DNA of 64,000 nucleotides from Aphidius gifuensis (GCF_014905175.1 NC_057792.1:13495321-13559320); one strand, 5' to 3'; numbered from the stretch's first letter, positions 34,771 through 47,116 are shown. Numbers and translations: made by a program. Notes: generated by a model not told the origin, from the letters alone.

Positions 34771-36330
34771 TCCTATTTTGAAATGAGAATTAGACCAAGC
34801 TGGTTTGATCTAAATTGATACGGAGACAATAGAAAGCTAGGAAACGAAAATCGACGCTTAACATAGTGTTTCAGGGGGTGGTTTGGCGGATTGAAGCTTA
34901 AACGCTAATGACATTGAATTTGGCATCCATGTCTAGCGGGCAGATATTTTTTTCAAGGGGCAAAGCGCCACGTAGCGCCCCGACATATTATAGAAACTTA
35001 TTATAGCTTTTAACCAGGATAAAACAATGTTGAAAAACCTCCATCCTTCGATTTTTTTCTCTAAATTGTTGTAGACAATATAAAAAATGTTTATGAATTT
35101 TTCTAGGATTTTTCCATGTGGCATTCCATGTAAAAATAAAATTACAGTTTTTTGTTTTTTTAATTTTTTTTTTTTTTAAATAGAAAGCCACATGAAAAAA
35201 TTTTAAAAAAATTCATAAACATTATTTATATTGTCTACAACAATCTAGGATAAAAAGTCAGAGGATGGAAGTCACTAATTGTATTTTTTTTCTAGTATAC
35301 CGTGCAACGAAATATTTAGACTTTGTAATAATTATAAATACATTTAAAGACCTCCATCCTTTGACTTTTTTTCTAGATTACTGTAGACAATATTAACAAT
35401 GTTTATGAATTTTTTTAGATTTTTTCCATGTGGCTTTCTGTTTAAAAAAAAAAAAAATTAAAAAAACAAAAAATTGAAGATTTTTTTTTAGATGGAATGG
35501 AAAAATCTTAGAAAAATTCATAAACATTTTTTATATTGTCTACAACAATTTAGAAAAAAAAATCAGAGGATGGAGGTCTTTCAACATTGTTTTATCCTGG
35601 TTAAAAGCTATAATAAGTTTCTATAATATGTCGGGGTGCTACGTGGCGCTTTGCCTTAAAAATATGCCCACTACATAAATTCAATGTCATTAGCGTTTAA
35701 GCTTCGATCCGCCAAACCACCCCTGAAACACTATGTTAATTTTCTGCTTTCTCTCCGTATCAATTTAGATTAAACCAGCTTGGTCTAATTCTCATTTCAA
35801 AATAGGAAAAAAAATTAAATTGTCTGAAGTCCGCGTTTTTACCCCTTTTCACCCCCTGAAATCTAGAAGAAAAAGTAAGAGAATGGAGGTCTCGAGTTGT
35901 ATTTTTTTTTTATTATCCAGTACGACAAGATATTTAGACTGTGTAATAATTCAAAAATACATTAAAAGACCTCCATCCTCTGACTTTTTTTTCCTAGATT
36001 ATTGTAGACAGTATTAACAATGTTTATGAATTTTTCTAGGATTTTTCCGTGTGGCATTCCATGTAAAAATATGTATATCCATGGAATACCACATGGAAAA
36101 ATCCTAGAAAAATTTATAAAAATGTTAATATTGTCTACAACAATCTAGAAGATAAAAGTGAAAGGATGGGGGTTTTTAAACATTATTATCCTGGTTAAAA
36201 GTTATAATAATTTTTTATCAATCATTGTAACGCGCCTGAGTGCCGCCTGGCGCTTTGCCCCTAGAAAAAAATATCCGGCCGCTAGACGTGACTGCCAAAT
36301 TCAATGTCATGATTTTCAACCCTTTTTTTA
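34730..36330. repeat. Nested palindromic region
   Basis: 34730-34990 (GGGGTAAAAACGCAGACTTC through CAAAGCGCCACGTAGCGCC) is inverted at 35630-35865, and its GCAAAGCGCC / TTGAATTTGGCA part occurs again inverted at 36225-36330. Between them, CCTCCATCCTTTGACTTTTT and TTGTCTACAACAATCTAG, with TTTATGAATTTTTCTAGGAT, recur in both orientations at least six times. No coding frame is supported. Confidence 0.7.
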
Positions 36331-37212
36331 ATAATTTTAAAATGCGGGGCACCGAGCTTCTATTCGTTCCTAGATTTGCTGCTAGTTTGCCTGCCAACTT
36401 CAGCTCCGTATTTGTGATATTGTGGGTGGGAGTGGGTGAAAAAAAACAGCAACAACGCATTTCCCATGTTTGAATATTTAATTATCAATTCTAAAAAAAA
36501 AAAAAAAAAAATTATGCGTGTTGCGAGTACGCGTGGGGGAAGTTAAACTTCTTTTGGAGTGATTGCGGTTATGACTCTATAAGTTTCTTTTATTTATTTT
36601 TCTGTTGTTTTTGACAATTTATATTACGGTTGGTATTCATATTACTGTTCAATTTTCTAACTATGTGATATGAATTTTTTTTTTTGTTATGAATTATCGT
36701 TATCTAGAAGGATATCGCTGTGAACGTTCAGTACTTGATAAAATGGTAGTTTTTTTTCCTGTAGTTTTTGATCAGTTGAATCAGGATGGCAAACTTGAGT
36801 CTCGACGACTGATGGACTTAGATTGGTTTTTGTTTTTTCAAGCATACCTATTATAATAAACATTAGTTTTAGTAATAATATTTTTGAATTACAATTTAAA
36901 TAAAGTAGTCGAGAATAAGTATTAATATTACCATTTTCGTTTTCATTATTTTGATCAACAATTTATTTGTTGGGATCATTATCCATTCCAGATTCATTAG
37001 GGATTTGTGATGATAATGACAATTTTTCTGTCTCTTCACAACGCTCTGCGTTCATATTGAACCATTGTAAAAAGAGATTAATATAATATTTTTTTTTATT
37101 GTAATATTTTTATATATGTATTGTAATATTTTAATAAATGTACTTATGAATTTACTTATTATATTATTATGTTTATATGAAATAATATAGTAATATAATA
37201 ATATAATATATA
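36331..37212. other. Intergenic stretch, possible minus-strand exon scrap
   Basis: AT-rich. A short minus-strand frame at about 37075-36965 (NAERCEETEKLSLSSQIPNE, then SGMDNDPNK and stop) looks protein-like but is too short to assign. Confidence 0.3.
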
Positions 37213-37668
37213 GGGGAAAGCGGGGCAAAATGGGACACCCAAAAAAATATTTTGACTCATATTTTTTTTCATTTTTTCGTCACTCTTCGATTAAAAAAGC
37301 CGGAAGAAAATAGATGCAATAAAAAAAAAATTTTTTTGAAAATTTTTTGAGCATTTTTTTTAAGAACAAAGAAAATTATTTTTTATATGTTTTTTTTTGT
37401 TCGTCGAGAAAAATGGTGATAAATTAATTTAAAAGCAATTGTTCGTAATTATACATGAAGAGAAATAAAAAAAAATTATTTTTTGTGATTAATATCACAT
37501 TTTATTAAACAACAATAAATAAATTTATAATAATAATTTTTTTTTTAATTTTTAAAAATTATTTATGTTTTTTTTATTAATAAGTGAGAAAAACTAATCG
37601 GAAAATACTATTGTCATACATCGATTTATATTTTTTCCTTAAGTGTCCCATTTTGCCCCGCTTTCCCC
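37213..37668. mobile_element. 456-bp TA-flanked MITE, copy 1
   Basis: The terminal inverted repeats begin GGGGAAAGCGGGGCAAAATG, and TA lies on both outer sides (37211-37212, 37669-37670). The interior is AT-rich, shared nearly base for base with the copy at 57264-57738, and has no coding capacity. A TA duplication is typical of Tc1/mariner-like and some PIF-like groups; the superfamily is not determined. Confidence 0.85.
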
Positions 37669-37670
37669 TA

Positions 37671-37949
37671 TGTTGTAACGAAATTTATTATTTCGTGGGT
37701 TCTCGAAATAAATAATTATTAAAAGAGCTTGTTATAGAGTAATGAGTTCTTATTATTTATTTGTTATCGCCTGCATTGTTAATAGCTAATAGGAGTTAGT
37801 TATTAATAATTAAAGGAACATTGTGCTAGAGGATCTGTGGAGGGCCAGGTCAGTTATACATGACGTCGAGTAGGGCGCCTATTCGATGTTTATAACGTGA
37901 CTTGGTACGTAAACCTCTTGGCAATGGCTTCCACTCCTCCGTCGAAGAG
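37671..37949. other. Flank of foldback, GC-richer DNA
   Basis: A GC-richer segment (CATGACGTCGAGTAGGGCGC, then CCACTCCTCCGTCGAAGAG) appears to be continuous with the similar sequence at 38949-39840 once the foldback element is ignored. It may be part of an older element; no LTR pair or coding frame confirms this. Confidence 0.3.
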
Positions 37950-38948
37950 CCCCCACAGAAATATTTTATAAAAATTTTGCAAAAATTATATAAAAGTCAT
38001 TTTATAAAATCACTTTGTAAAATAAGGGCAAAAAAATTAAGAAAATTATGTAAAATATTTATAAAATTTTTATAAAAATTTCAATTTTTTTTTTATAAAT
38101 ATTATATAGATAATATATAAAAAATTTGTAAATATTTTATAAATTTTTTGTAAAAATTTCTAAGTTTATTTCGAATATTTTGACTTCCCTCCCTCTTTTT
38201 TTGTCAAATTTTTATAAAAGAATTTTTCAAAATTTCAGAAAATAATTTAAAAAAAAAACTTTTCAACTAAGAATCGAACCCAGACCATCTTTGTGATAAG
38301 CGAGTGCTTTACCACGATGCCACATATCTTTTGGAAATCTGCAATAGAAATGTACATAAGAATACTCTTTTTTCAATTTCAATTACTTGTCAGTTTTAAC
38401 CGTACTTTTCCATCGATTCTTATATATTTATATGTTGGAAAATAAATTCTGATTACTCTTATAAAGATTTGTATGGAAATCGATGGAAAAGTACGGTCAA
38501 AACTGAAAAGTAATTGAAATTGAAAAAGTATTATTCTTATGTACATTTTTATTGCAGATTTCCAAAAGATATGTGGCATCGTGGTAAAGCACTTGCTTAT
38601 CACCAAGATAGTCTGGGTTTGAATCTTGGTTGAGAAGTTTTTTTTTTTAATTATTTTCTGAAATTTTGAAAAATTCTTTTATAAAAATTTGACAAAAAAA
38701 AAAGGGGGGGGGGGAAGTCAAAATATTCGAAATAAACAGAAATTTTTACAAAAAATTTATAAAATATTTACAAATTTTTTATATATTATCTATATAATAT
38801 TTATAAAAAAAAATTGAAATGTTTATAAAAATTTTATAAATATTTTACATAATTTTCTTAATTTTTTTGCCCATATTTTACAAAGTGATTTTATAAAATG
38901 ACTTTTATATAATTTTTACAAAATTTTTATAAAATATTTCCGTGGGGG
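37950..38948. mobile_element. 999-bp foldback element with two tRNA-like boxes
   Basis: The left end CCCCCACAGAAATATTTTAT matches the inverted right end ending CCGTGGGGG, and the arms pair almost along their whole length about a centre near 38445. Each arm holds a G/C run, TTTTATAAAA tracts and a tRNA-like block (minus at about 38277-38325, plus at 38572-38632). A 2-bp AG may be the target duplication. No protein is encoded. It is the best-bounded member of the family also seen at 227-1435. Confidence 0.75.
38572..38632 (+). other. tRNA-like A/B-box segment in foldback
   Basis: TGGCATCGTGGTAAAGCACT resembles a tRNA D-arm and A box, and CTGGGTTTGAATCTTGG resembles a T-arm with B box. Between them CTTG and CAAG can pair as a short anticodon-like stem. 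The acceptor stem is not convincing. Its mirror copy is at about 38277-38325. Confidence 0.5.
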
Positions 38949-40217
38949 AGACGAACTTACCGAAGGCTGCGTACGAAGCCTGATCATAAATCTATCGAAC
39001 TGCGGGCTAGGAAAGCGTGCTGCGCATGTCCGGGGGCGATAGGTAGGAGAGTGCTACCTGAGTGGGGTTAAAGCTCACAGCAGCTGAGCACAGAACGTCG
39101 TCGTTAGACGACACAACTTGTCTGGCTCTCGAACTGATCACTACCTTCTCTTGACTGGCTCTCTTGGTTCACTACTGGTTCTCTCGACATCGTTTGGATC
39201 TCTCGTAAAGGTTCTCTAGGTATCAGACGTTAAGTCCTGGTGAAACTCTGTCCGAATTTCCCATGACGGACTAATACTAATGATCACGTTATATGGTTCT
39301 CTTAGTATAATAATAATTATTATTATATTCTCGCTACATGATGTGTATGTGATGGTTAGACCATCACCACATATAAATGTGTATGTGTGAGTTCATGAAT
39401 GGATCGCTGTAAATAATAACGATAATAATAATATTGAGATATATTATTATTGCAATGGCAACGTATGTGTAAGACCTGGTCACGGATGGATCGCTGTATG
39501 GTTCCCTATACAAAATACTCATTTCATATGTAGGATATTTGATCCTACACTTATGATGCTTGTGACGTCAGTATTTTGCTATAGTATAGTCGCAATGTAA
39601 TATAGGCGTATGTAACACTATACTTGGTTCACGATAGTTCCCTCAGGTTTGGTTACGTATTTCATAGTCCGATCAGGTGGACCGCGCCCCTCTACCATTT
39701 CTAAGACTGAGTTAGGTTCTCGTATTTTGTTCTCGTTACTCCTACGGCTGTTGGCTTCCGAGATAACCAACATGGCTCCCCCCGGTGATTTTGAGGAGGA
39801 TGGTGAGAAATCCTCGTTGTTAGTTAAGAATGTAACACAGTGATAAAAACTACCACTGACAGGTTTTGATTTTTTAAAAAATAAAAGTAGTTAATTCCTG
39901 CAGGGCAGCTATACCCTATTTTGCTGATTTCAATTAGGCGTGAAACTCTAGGGTGCTAGTTTCAGATCTCTTTTTATCCATGTGCCAATAAACAGTTAGC
40001 TTACTTCAGTTTCAGCAACTAGTTCAGATGTCAAAAGTTTTTTTTTAGTTACTTCAAAATAAATTTGATATTTAAAGCTAAGGCCGAACATCAAGTGGGC
40101 TAGCTGTTTAAAAATCTATATATTGAAATATTTTTATTAAATTACTCGAAGCTAATTGCACTTGCTTCTGCTGGAATACAATAAGATCGAAATTCCCAAT
40201 AATACAATTACATTTAT
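38949..40217. other. GC-richer stretch, possible decayed element
   Basis: From 38949 to 39850 the base composition is clearly less AT-rich, with repeated GGCTCTC and TGGTTC motifs. A 23-codon frame starting MAPPGDFEEDGEKSSLLVKN lies at 39772-39843. It could be the leader and first codons of a lost retroelement or a gene's first exon; I find no primer site, LTR pair or continuation. Confidence 0.3.
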
Positions 40218-40318
40218 TGAAGTGAAACTTCTTTAGAATGGGCAGTAAAAAAAAAAAAAACAAAAGATGGATGCAACGAAAGTAACGGTATGAGGGTAAG
40301 TAATTTTAAATTATTTTT
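40218..40318 (+). repeat. Dispersed repeat, copy 2, left part
   Basis: This matches 11545-11640 (TTATTGAAGTGAAACTTCTT, then an A-run and AACAAAAGATGGATGCAACGA). It is cut by the hAT element at 40319 and resumes at 41973 with the TTCCCTTGACAACGATAC part. Confidence 0.7.
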
Positions 40319-41972
40319 CAGTGCCGTAACAAGGAATTTTTGCGCCGTGGGCAAAATTATATTTTGCGCCTTATTTTTATTGATATAATATATAAAAAAG
40401 ACATTATTTCTTAGGTGTATTTAACAATAATAAATATAACAAGCAAAACCGCCAGAATATATTGAAATTATTTTTTTTTTTTTTACATAAAAATTGTTGT
40501 GAATAATAATATTAAAGACAAAATATTTCAAAAGTGATATAGATGAAGAATGAATCATTACAATACCAAAACGGTTTTTGTCTTCTGGCGTTGTCGCTGA
40601 AAAATTCATCTATGATATTATCGAAGTCTATTGAAGATACAATCAATTTGGCTCAATGATTTTATTTTATTATAAAAAATATTGCAGAGAAATTAATCTA
40701 GATTATGAAATGATTTATTTGGTTACATCCATTCCTTAGCAACAGTTGCCAATAGCTTTTTGATTAATTAATTATGGCAAAGGTTTCTTAGGAAAGGATG
40801 TAACCAAATAAATTAATTTGAAATCTAGATTAATTTCTCAGCAATATTTTTTATATTAAATAAAAATTTCTGTGTCAAATGGCTGAGGAATAAATCTAAA
40901 CTAATAGTCATTTTATTTTGTTACATTCTTTCCCTTAGAAACATTTGCCATAATTAATTCATTGAAAAGCTTTTGACAAATATCGCTAAAGAAAGGATGT
41001 AACCAAATAAATTAATTAAAAACCAGATCAATTCCTCAGCCATTTAGCACAATAGGTTTAATTTAATATAGAAAATATTGCTGGGAATTAATTTAGACTG
41101 AGAATTAATTTATTTGGTTACATTATTCCCTTAGCAACATTTGCCAATAGCTTTTTAATGAAATAATTACGGCAAAATTAGCTGAGGAAAGTATGTCACC
41201 AAATAAATTAATTTATAAGCTATATTATTTCCCCAGCATTATTTTATATATCAAATCAAAATTATTGTGTCAAATGGCTGTGGAATTAATCTAGATTATA
41301 AATCATTTTATTTGGTTACATCCTTTCCTTAGCAACATTTGCCAACAGCTTTTTCAGTAATCAATTGTGGGAAATGTTGATAAGAAAAGGATGTGACCAA
41401 ATAAATAAATTCGTAATCTGAATTAATTTCTCAGCCATTTGCCATAATCATCTAAATTTATGTCAATAAAAAAATGATAGGCAAACCTTTAGCATATAGT
41501 CAATACAAGTAGAATAAAAATCGGTCCATTATTTTAACTTGCGTTCGTGATTAAGTCAGTTAAAATACGATGTTAGTAATAGGTAAAATTAGATAGAATT
41601 TTAGAGTATAGAGGATCGTGTCTTGGCCGTTGTCAGATGAAACAAAAAAAAAATTTCAATTGAAATTATTAAGTATTTTTTATTTTACGTTTTATTTTGC
41701 ATTTTGAATATTGTTTTAGGACGAGTGTCTCTAAACGAAAAATAACAATTATAAGGACGATTATCTTCAAATTTAGAAAGACAATCATGTTTATGTAATA
41801 TCCGAATGATCATAAATGACAGTAGTCAATTTATTTCCTGAAAATATAATTTTTTTTTTTTAATTGTTTAAAAAAAAATATTTTTTTTCTCGTAACGCGC
41901 CTCTAAGTGCGCCCCCCATTACACTGCGCCCTGGGCAGTTGCCCCTCTTGCCCACCCCTTGTTACGGCACTG
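40319..41972. mobile_element. 1,654-bp non-autonomous hAT element
   Basis: The terminal inverted repeats CAGTGCCGTAACAAGG (40319-40334 and inverted 41957-41972) are flanked by an exact 8-bp duplication, TTATTTTT (40311-40318 and 41973-41980), diagnostic of hAT transposition. Sequence next to the ends is GC-richer (GCGCC runs). There is no transposase. The interior is largely four tandem foldback units. It sits inside the dispersed repeat whose intact form is at 11545. Confidence 0.9.
40660..41450. repeat. Four tandem ~195-bp foldback units in hAT
   Basis: Each unit has TTTATTTGGTTACATCCTTTC with CTTAGCAACATTTGCCA, then the inverse GAGGAAAGGATGTAACCAAA, then AATCTAGATTAATTTCTCAGC or its relatives. 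Each can form a hairpin, and the units follow head to tail. Copies begin near 40660, 40860, 41055 and 41250 and differ by scattered substitutions. Confidence 0.75.
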
Positions 41973-42112
41973 TTATTTTTTATCTTGTTTTATTTATTTA
42001 TTCCCTTGACAACGATACAAAAAAATTTGTTTAGAATTTGTTTCAAAATTTTAGTTCCATGAATGATTCAAGAGACAAAGGTGAATATTGAGGTTAAAAC
42101 TTTGATCAAATA

Positions 42113-43500
42113 ATGAGTATTTAAAATTAATCTGTTAAATAAACAAATAATACACAAGATAATAGTTATTCAAGTGCTTGACATAATACGACAGCAACAT
42201 CATAATCACAATACCAAACAACAATAAATAATATGTGGATGAAATGTGGTACCACGTGAACGTAAAGATAGTAAAGATGGTATTTTAGATTGTATAGGAC
42301 TTCAAGAAACAATTAATGACATTGAAATATTAGCAGAAAAATGTGACAAATGTACTGGTAATCCTAAATCAGTAAAGATTAAAATACAACGAGGTGCTAT
42401 ACCAATGTCTGATAATTTTGATAAGACTTGTAATGGTGGTTATAATAATATTTTTAAACAAATAATGAGTTACTAAAATGAATCTGTTAAATAAACAATT
42501 AATACACAAGATAGTGTTTATTTAAGTGCTTGACATAATACGACAGCAACATCATAATCACAATACCAAACAACAATTAATAATATGTGGATAAAATGTG
42601 GTACCACGTGAACGTAAAGATAGCAAAGATGGTTATTTAGATTGTATATGATTTCAAGAGACAATTAATGACACTGAAAAATTGTCAAAAACATCTGATA
42701 AATGTACTGGTAATCCTAAATCAGTAAAATTTAGAATAGGACCAGGTGCTATACTGCAATAGGAAGGGTGGTTTCTGTGACTACTCTGGAAAGATGTAAG
42801 CGAAGCTACATTTTTTGCCGTTAAAGGAGTGATTACCACGTCACACTTTGGCTAAGTAAAAGATGTAGCTAAGTAACGCATGCTTTCTGGGAGATCAGAA
42901 ACCTGGGACACGGAGCAAATATTCTCTCTGTCCAAGTGCAAACAAGGCCTCCTCGTGGCCCCTTCTGGAAACCTCATCTATGTTGCTTTCCCCGGAAAGT
43001 AACCAATGGATGATGGGCTAACTTGTTTGTGCGAGGGGTAGACAGTGTACCTCATGCTGCTACCCATAAAACGTTAATAACACTGCCCAATCTCAGACCT
43101 ATCACTGAGTAACAGATGTTTATTTTCGTAATTGATATGAGGAAGGGTCGCCCTAGGCTTCCCGACGGTGACTATTCAACGTGGGCTTGCCCAACAATAG
43201 TACTGAGGGGTAAGTGGGCCCACACTGGGGTGCAACAGTGCCACTTACGAGTGAGGTAGGACTCTCAGGGGCAGCCGCCGAGAGAGTAGGGGAGAACAGG
43301 TGAGTGCATAGCACCTGCAGAGGGGGAGAGACCTACTAGGCATCCTTATCTCGAACAACCGAACCGGAGCGGCACACTTAACTCTGGGAAATCTGCTTGA
43401 GTTGGATTTATCCGACGTTATAGCACAGTATACTATACCAGGTGTAATTTTCATGAGACTTGTACTGGTAGCTGTAATAATATTTTAAATCAAATAATGA
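42113..43500 (+). repeat. ~356-bp tandem duplication carrying a coding fragment, second copy interrupted
   Basis: Copy 1 runs about 42113-42468; copy 2 runs about 42469-42754 and resumes at 43433-43500; a third start follows (ATGAGTATTTGAAATGAATC). Copy 1 holds an open frame (42246-42476) reading VPRERKDSKDGILDCIGLQE, then EILAEKCDKCTGNPKSVKIK and NFDKTCNGG, which looks like a real Cys-containing protein segment. I do not recognise it. Copy 2 has the same frame, damaged. The block follows the dispersed repeat at 41973 as the ACC fragment follows its other copy. Confidence 0.6.
42755..43432. mobile_element. 678-bp GC-rich insertion with CTATAC duplication
   Basis: It lies exactly within copy 2 of the tandem repeat and is flanked by CTATAC (42749-42754 and 43433-43438), with the host repeat continuing on both sides. 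It is much GC-richer than its surroundings. No terminal inverted repeats, poly-A tail or convincing frame is seen. A 69-codon minus frame (43245-43454) is probably fortuitous. A SINE or a truncated non-LTR 5' end is possible. Confidence 0.7.
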
Positions 43501-43639
43501 GTATTTGAAATGAATCTGTTCAATTCGTGGTTAATTCGCTCATAAAAAAGATGTTAAAAAAGTTAAAAAAATCGATCAATATTTGAAATTAAATTTATTT
43601 AACATCAAATAGTTCGTTTTGTTTTTTTTTTTTTTTTAC

Positions 43640-45510
43640 GGAGGCTAGGAGCCATAGGCTCAGCCGCAGTCTTGAATTCATAGGCGAAAAAAAAAAACGC
43701 TCATAACTTACGAACTAAGTAACCGAGAGACTTCGTACCAGGCTCAAAAGAAGCGCATTGAAAAACTCTATCGCCCGCGTAGTAGGTTTTTTGCTCTATT
43801 GATAATAGTTTTTGATTAAAAAAATTAAAATGTAAATTTTGAAAAAATTTTTTTTCTTACTTAAAAATTTGTGGTCTCTAAACTTTCCATCAGAGAGTAT
43901 TTATCACCGAAGGTTTTTTGTTCGTGAATCTTTTCTGTTTTATATTTCATCATTCTTAAATTATTATTTATGTAACTTAAAATAGTACATACGTTTTCAT
44001 GTGAAAATTTTACAAGTTATAAAAACGGCGCAATAAATAACTCGACGCAAAATCATAGTAGAGACTTCGTATTAGGCTCAATTTGTGTGTCTCAAAAAAC
44101 TCTATCACCCGCTTTGCAAAATTCCTTTCCATTTATAATAGTTTTTGAGAAAAAAAGAAAAAAATTATAAAATTAAAAAAAAAAAATTCTGATATATAAT
44201 TTTTTTTCTCGAAAACCGTTATTGAGAGAGAAAAAAACCCCTAATGCCGTCACTAGATTTTTTTTAAGGCACATAATTTGAGCCTAATACGAACTCCCTA
44301 TCTTGATTATAACAAAAGTTATGGCTCGCCGAAAAAAAAATAAAAAAAACGGACCAAACATGTCATCATAGAGTTGAAATAAAATGTTTATAAGGCTCCA
44401 AAAAAAGCTTTGAAAAACTCTATTGCCTTTCTTTAAAATATGAATAATGTTTTCGTTAATTCACGGTTAAAATATGTCTGAGCAATAAAAATAACAATGG
44501 CCCTAGCCAGAGTATTGAAAATTTTTAATTTTCAACGGGTAACGCTGGCCACATGCCCCAACAAATGTTACCAGGTCTTTTTTTTTATTGAACAGATAGC
44601 TACTAAATTAAAATCAAATTTATTACGGAGGCTAGGAGCCATAGGCTCAGCCGCAGTATTGGATTTATCAACGAAAAAAAAAAAAAGTCTATAACTTTTG
44701 AACCACTGAACTTAGAAAGTTCATTCGTAGCTCAAAAGAAGCGCCTCGAAAAACTCTTCGAAAACCATCATAAAATTTTTCCCTGTGACTAAAAGTTTTA
44801 AAAAAAAAAAAGGAAAAATCGATTTTTGGAAAATGTTTGTTCTTTGTTCTAAATTGAATGCCATCTAAACTATGAATCTGAGAGCATAAGTTACGAGGGT
44901 TGATATGATCTTTAGATATTTCTCTATCATGTTTTATTTCTTAAAAATGGATAAGCATTCAAATAAAAAAAAGACAGACGTTTATACAAAAATTTTTTCA
45001 ATGGTGCAAAAAATGGCGCCAGCAATAACTTATAAAAAAAATCAAGATAGAGACTTCGTTTTAAGCTCAAAAAATGCGTCTACAAAAACTCTAGAGCCCG
45101 CATTATGGACTTTTTCCGCCATGAGCGATAGTTTTCGAACCAAAAAAAAAAAACCTTGAAATTAAAAAAAAAAAAAAGACATTTTTTTTTTTTTTCTCAA
45201 AAAAGATGCAACATAGAGCAGAAATTTTTTGAAAAGCACTAGATCTTTCGAAGGAGCTACTTTTGAGCCTAATACAAAGTCTCTATGATGATAATAACTC
45301 CAAATATGGTGGTTCGAAAAAAAACGAAAAACGGCGCTAACAATAACTCGTAAAAAAATCAAAATAGAGACTTCGTTTTAGGCTCAAAAAATGCGTTTTT
45401 GCAAACTCTATCGCCCGCAACGTGGACTTTTTCTACTCTGAACAATAGTTTTTGTAGCAGAAAATAAAAACCTTGAAATTCGAAAAAAAAAAAAGATATA
45501 TAAAAGATAT
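43640..45510. repeat. Degenerate repeat array (AGAGACTTCGT...CTCTATCGCCCGC)
   Basis: Blocks reading AGAGACTTCGTWYYAGGCTC, then CTCTATCGCCCGC and ACAATAGTTTTTGA with long A-runs recur at about 43730, 44062, 45053 and 45368, with inverted echoes GAGCCTAATACRAA at about 44280 and 45256. GAGGCTAGGAGCCATAGGCT, then CAGCCGCAGT, begins sub-blocks at 43643 and 44625. Related blocks occur at 50400-50800. No coding frame is supported. Confidence 0.65.
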
Positions 45511-45512
45511 AT

Positions 45513-46999
45513 AATAATATACAAAATCAAAAATATAATTTTTGTAAAAAACAAACTCGTTAAAGTTGTTCTTTACGTTAGCTTAGTACTACTGTATATA
45601 CTAAATTTTTATTCAATTTAACAAAAAAAAATAAAAAATTCAAACAAACGATGATAAATAATTTAGGAGAATTAAAGCTGCCTGTGTTTGAAAAATAAAA
45701 TCGAAATAAAAAAAGATCACGTTTTATCCTTATTACACAAACAAACTTTAACGCCGCGGTTTTCTTCACAATTCCAAGATCAGGTTGACAGACAGCTAAA
45801 ACTTAATATAATTTCATGATATGTCCATTCAAAAAAATCGACAATACTTTTATCTAAGACTCGATATTGTATCACATGCGAATAAATAATTTTTCAATAG
45901 AAACGTCAAATTATTAGAAAACAGATATCGTATGCACGCCCTGGTAGAAATATTTCTCCAACTTTTTCCAACTTTCTCCGCCTTTTTTCCAACTTTCTCC
46001 ACCTTTTTACAAAAATGACCCATGGTTGGAGAAAAGTTGGAAAGAAGTTGAAAAAAAGTTGGAGTAAATTTCAGGTTGAAGAAATGGCGGAAAAAAAATA
46101 GAGAAAAGTCCGAAAAAAATGGAGTAAATTTTTGGCTGGAAAAAGGTTGGAGAAATTTGTCCGCCATTTCTCCAACTATGGGTTATTTTCGTAAAGAGGT
46201 GGAGAAATGGCGGAGAAAAGTTGGAAAAAAGTTGGAGAAACGTCGGAGAAATATTTCTACCAGGGCGTATTTGACAAAAATTTTTTTTGATTATTAATCA
46301 GGTACAGCTGACAAATTTTTTCTTTCAGAGGACTCAAATATGTGATGTAACTCGAAATAGCCTATTTTAAATTGAAAATGAAGAAATTAAAAAATCTTTT
46401 CTTTATGCCGATCCCAGGTAAACAAGAATATTTGTCGTTTGCATTGATTGATTTATTGATTGTTATTCATCAGCAACTCAATTACAGCTGTACTAGTGTT
46501 GCGATAACTATAATGGAAGGTGGAGTTATCAAAAAAATACAGAAAAACAGAAATATAATTTACGTTTCCAAAAAAATTCATATGATAAATTGCAAATACC
46601 AAAAAATCTAATATCAAGCTCATCTAAAAACAAGCTGAAAAGTTAATCCAATAACAAGATATATGCAAAATAGTGAGATTGTTGATCATCAAATTGCATC
46701 TTTGCTGGAAAGTTTTCGTCTGTAAAACCTAATCTTGGAATTGTGAAGAAAACCGCGGCGTTAAAGTTTGTTTGTGTAATAAGGATAAAACGTGATCTTT
46801 TTTTATTTCGATTTTATTTTTCAAACACAGGCAGCTTTAATTCTCCTAAATTATTTATCATCGTTTGTTTGAATTTTTTATTTTTTTTTGTTAAATTGAA
46901 TAAAAATTTAGTATATACAGTAGTACTAAGCTAACGTAAAGAACAACTTTAACGAGTTTGTTTTTTACAAAAATTATATTTTTGATTTTGTATATTATT
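45513..46999. mobile_element. 1.5-kb element with ~270-bp near-identical inverted arms
   Basis: 45513-45784 and 46728-46999 are inverted copies that translate to the same 63-codon frame on opposite strands (45769-45578 minus, 46743-46934 plus; MKKTAALKFVCVIRIKRDLF). The outer termini are AATAATATACAAAATC. The spacer holds a separate palindromic element (45937-46267) and a 79-codon frame at 46372-46611 of no known family. Whether the 63-codon frame is translated is unknown; long inverted arms alone would preserve it. Confidence 0.65.
45937..46267. mobile_element. 331-bp palindromic element, GTTGGAGAAA interior
   Basis: The ends CGCCCTGGTAGAAATATTTC and their exact inverse bound an interior made of GTTGGAGAAA / GTTGGAAAAA / GGCGGAGAAA words and their complements. 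It is nested in the spacer of the 45513-46999 element. No protein is encoded; two short frames crossing it are artefacts of the repeat. Confidence 0.75.
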
Positions 47000-47116
47000 T
47001 CACTTCTTTTGTTTAAACATTCAGCTTAAAAGTAAAAATAATCAATCAATTCATGAATGATTGTATTACCAAAAAAAAAAGAAATAAAAAAATAGTTTTA
47101 AAAATATAAGTGAAAT

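Noticed and set aside
33715..36330. CRISPR-like array in the tandem/palindromic region
   Set aside because: Units are long, degenerate and lack conserved short repeats with unique spacers; the sequence is eukaryotic.
43245..43454. 69-codon minus-strand frame in the GC-rich insertion
   Set aside because: It crosses the insertion boundary at 43432, so it cannot be an ancestral gene of the insert.
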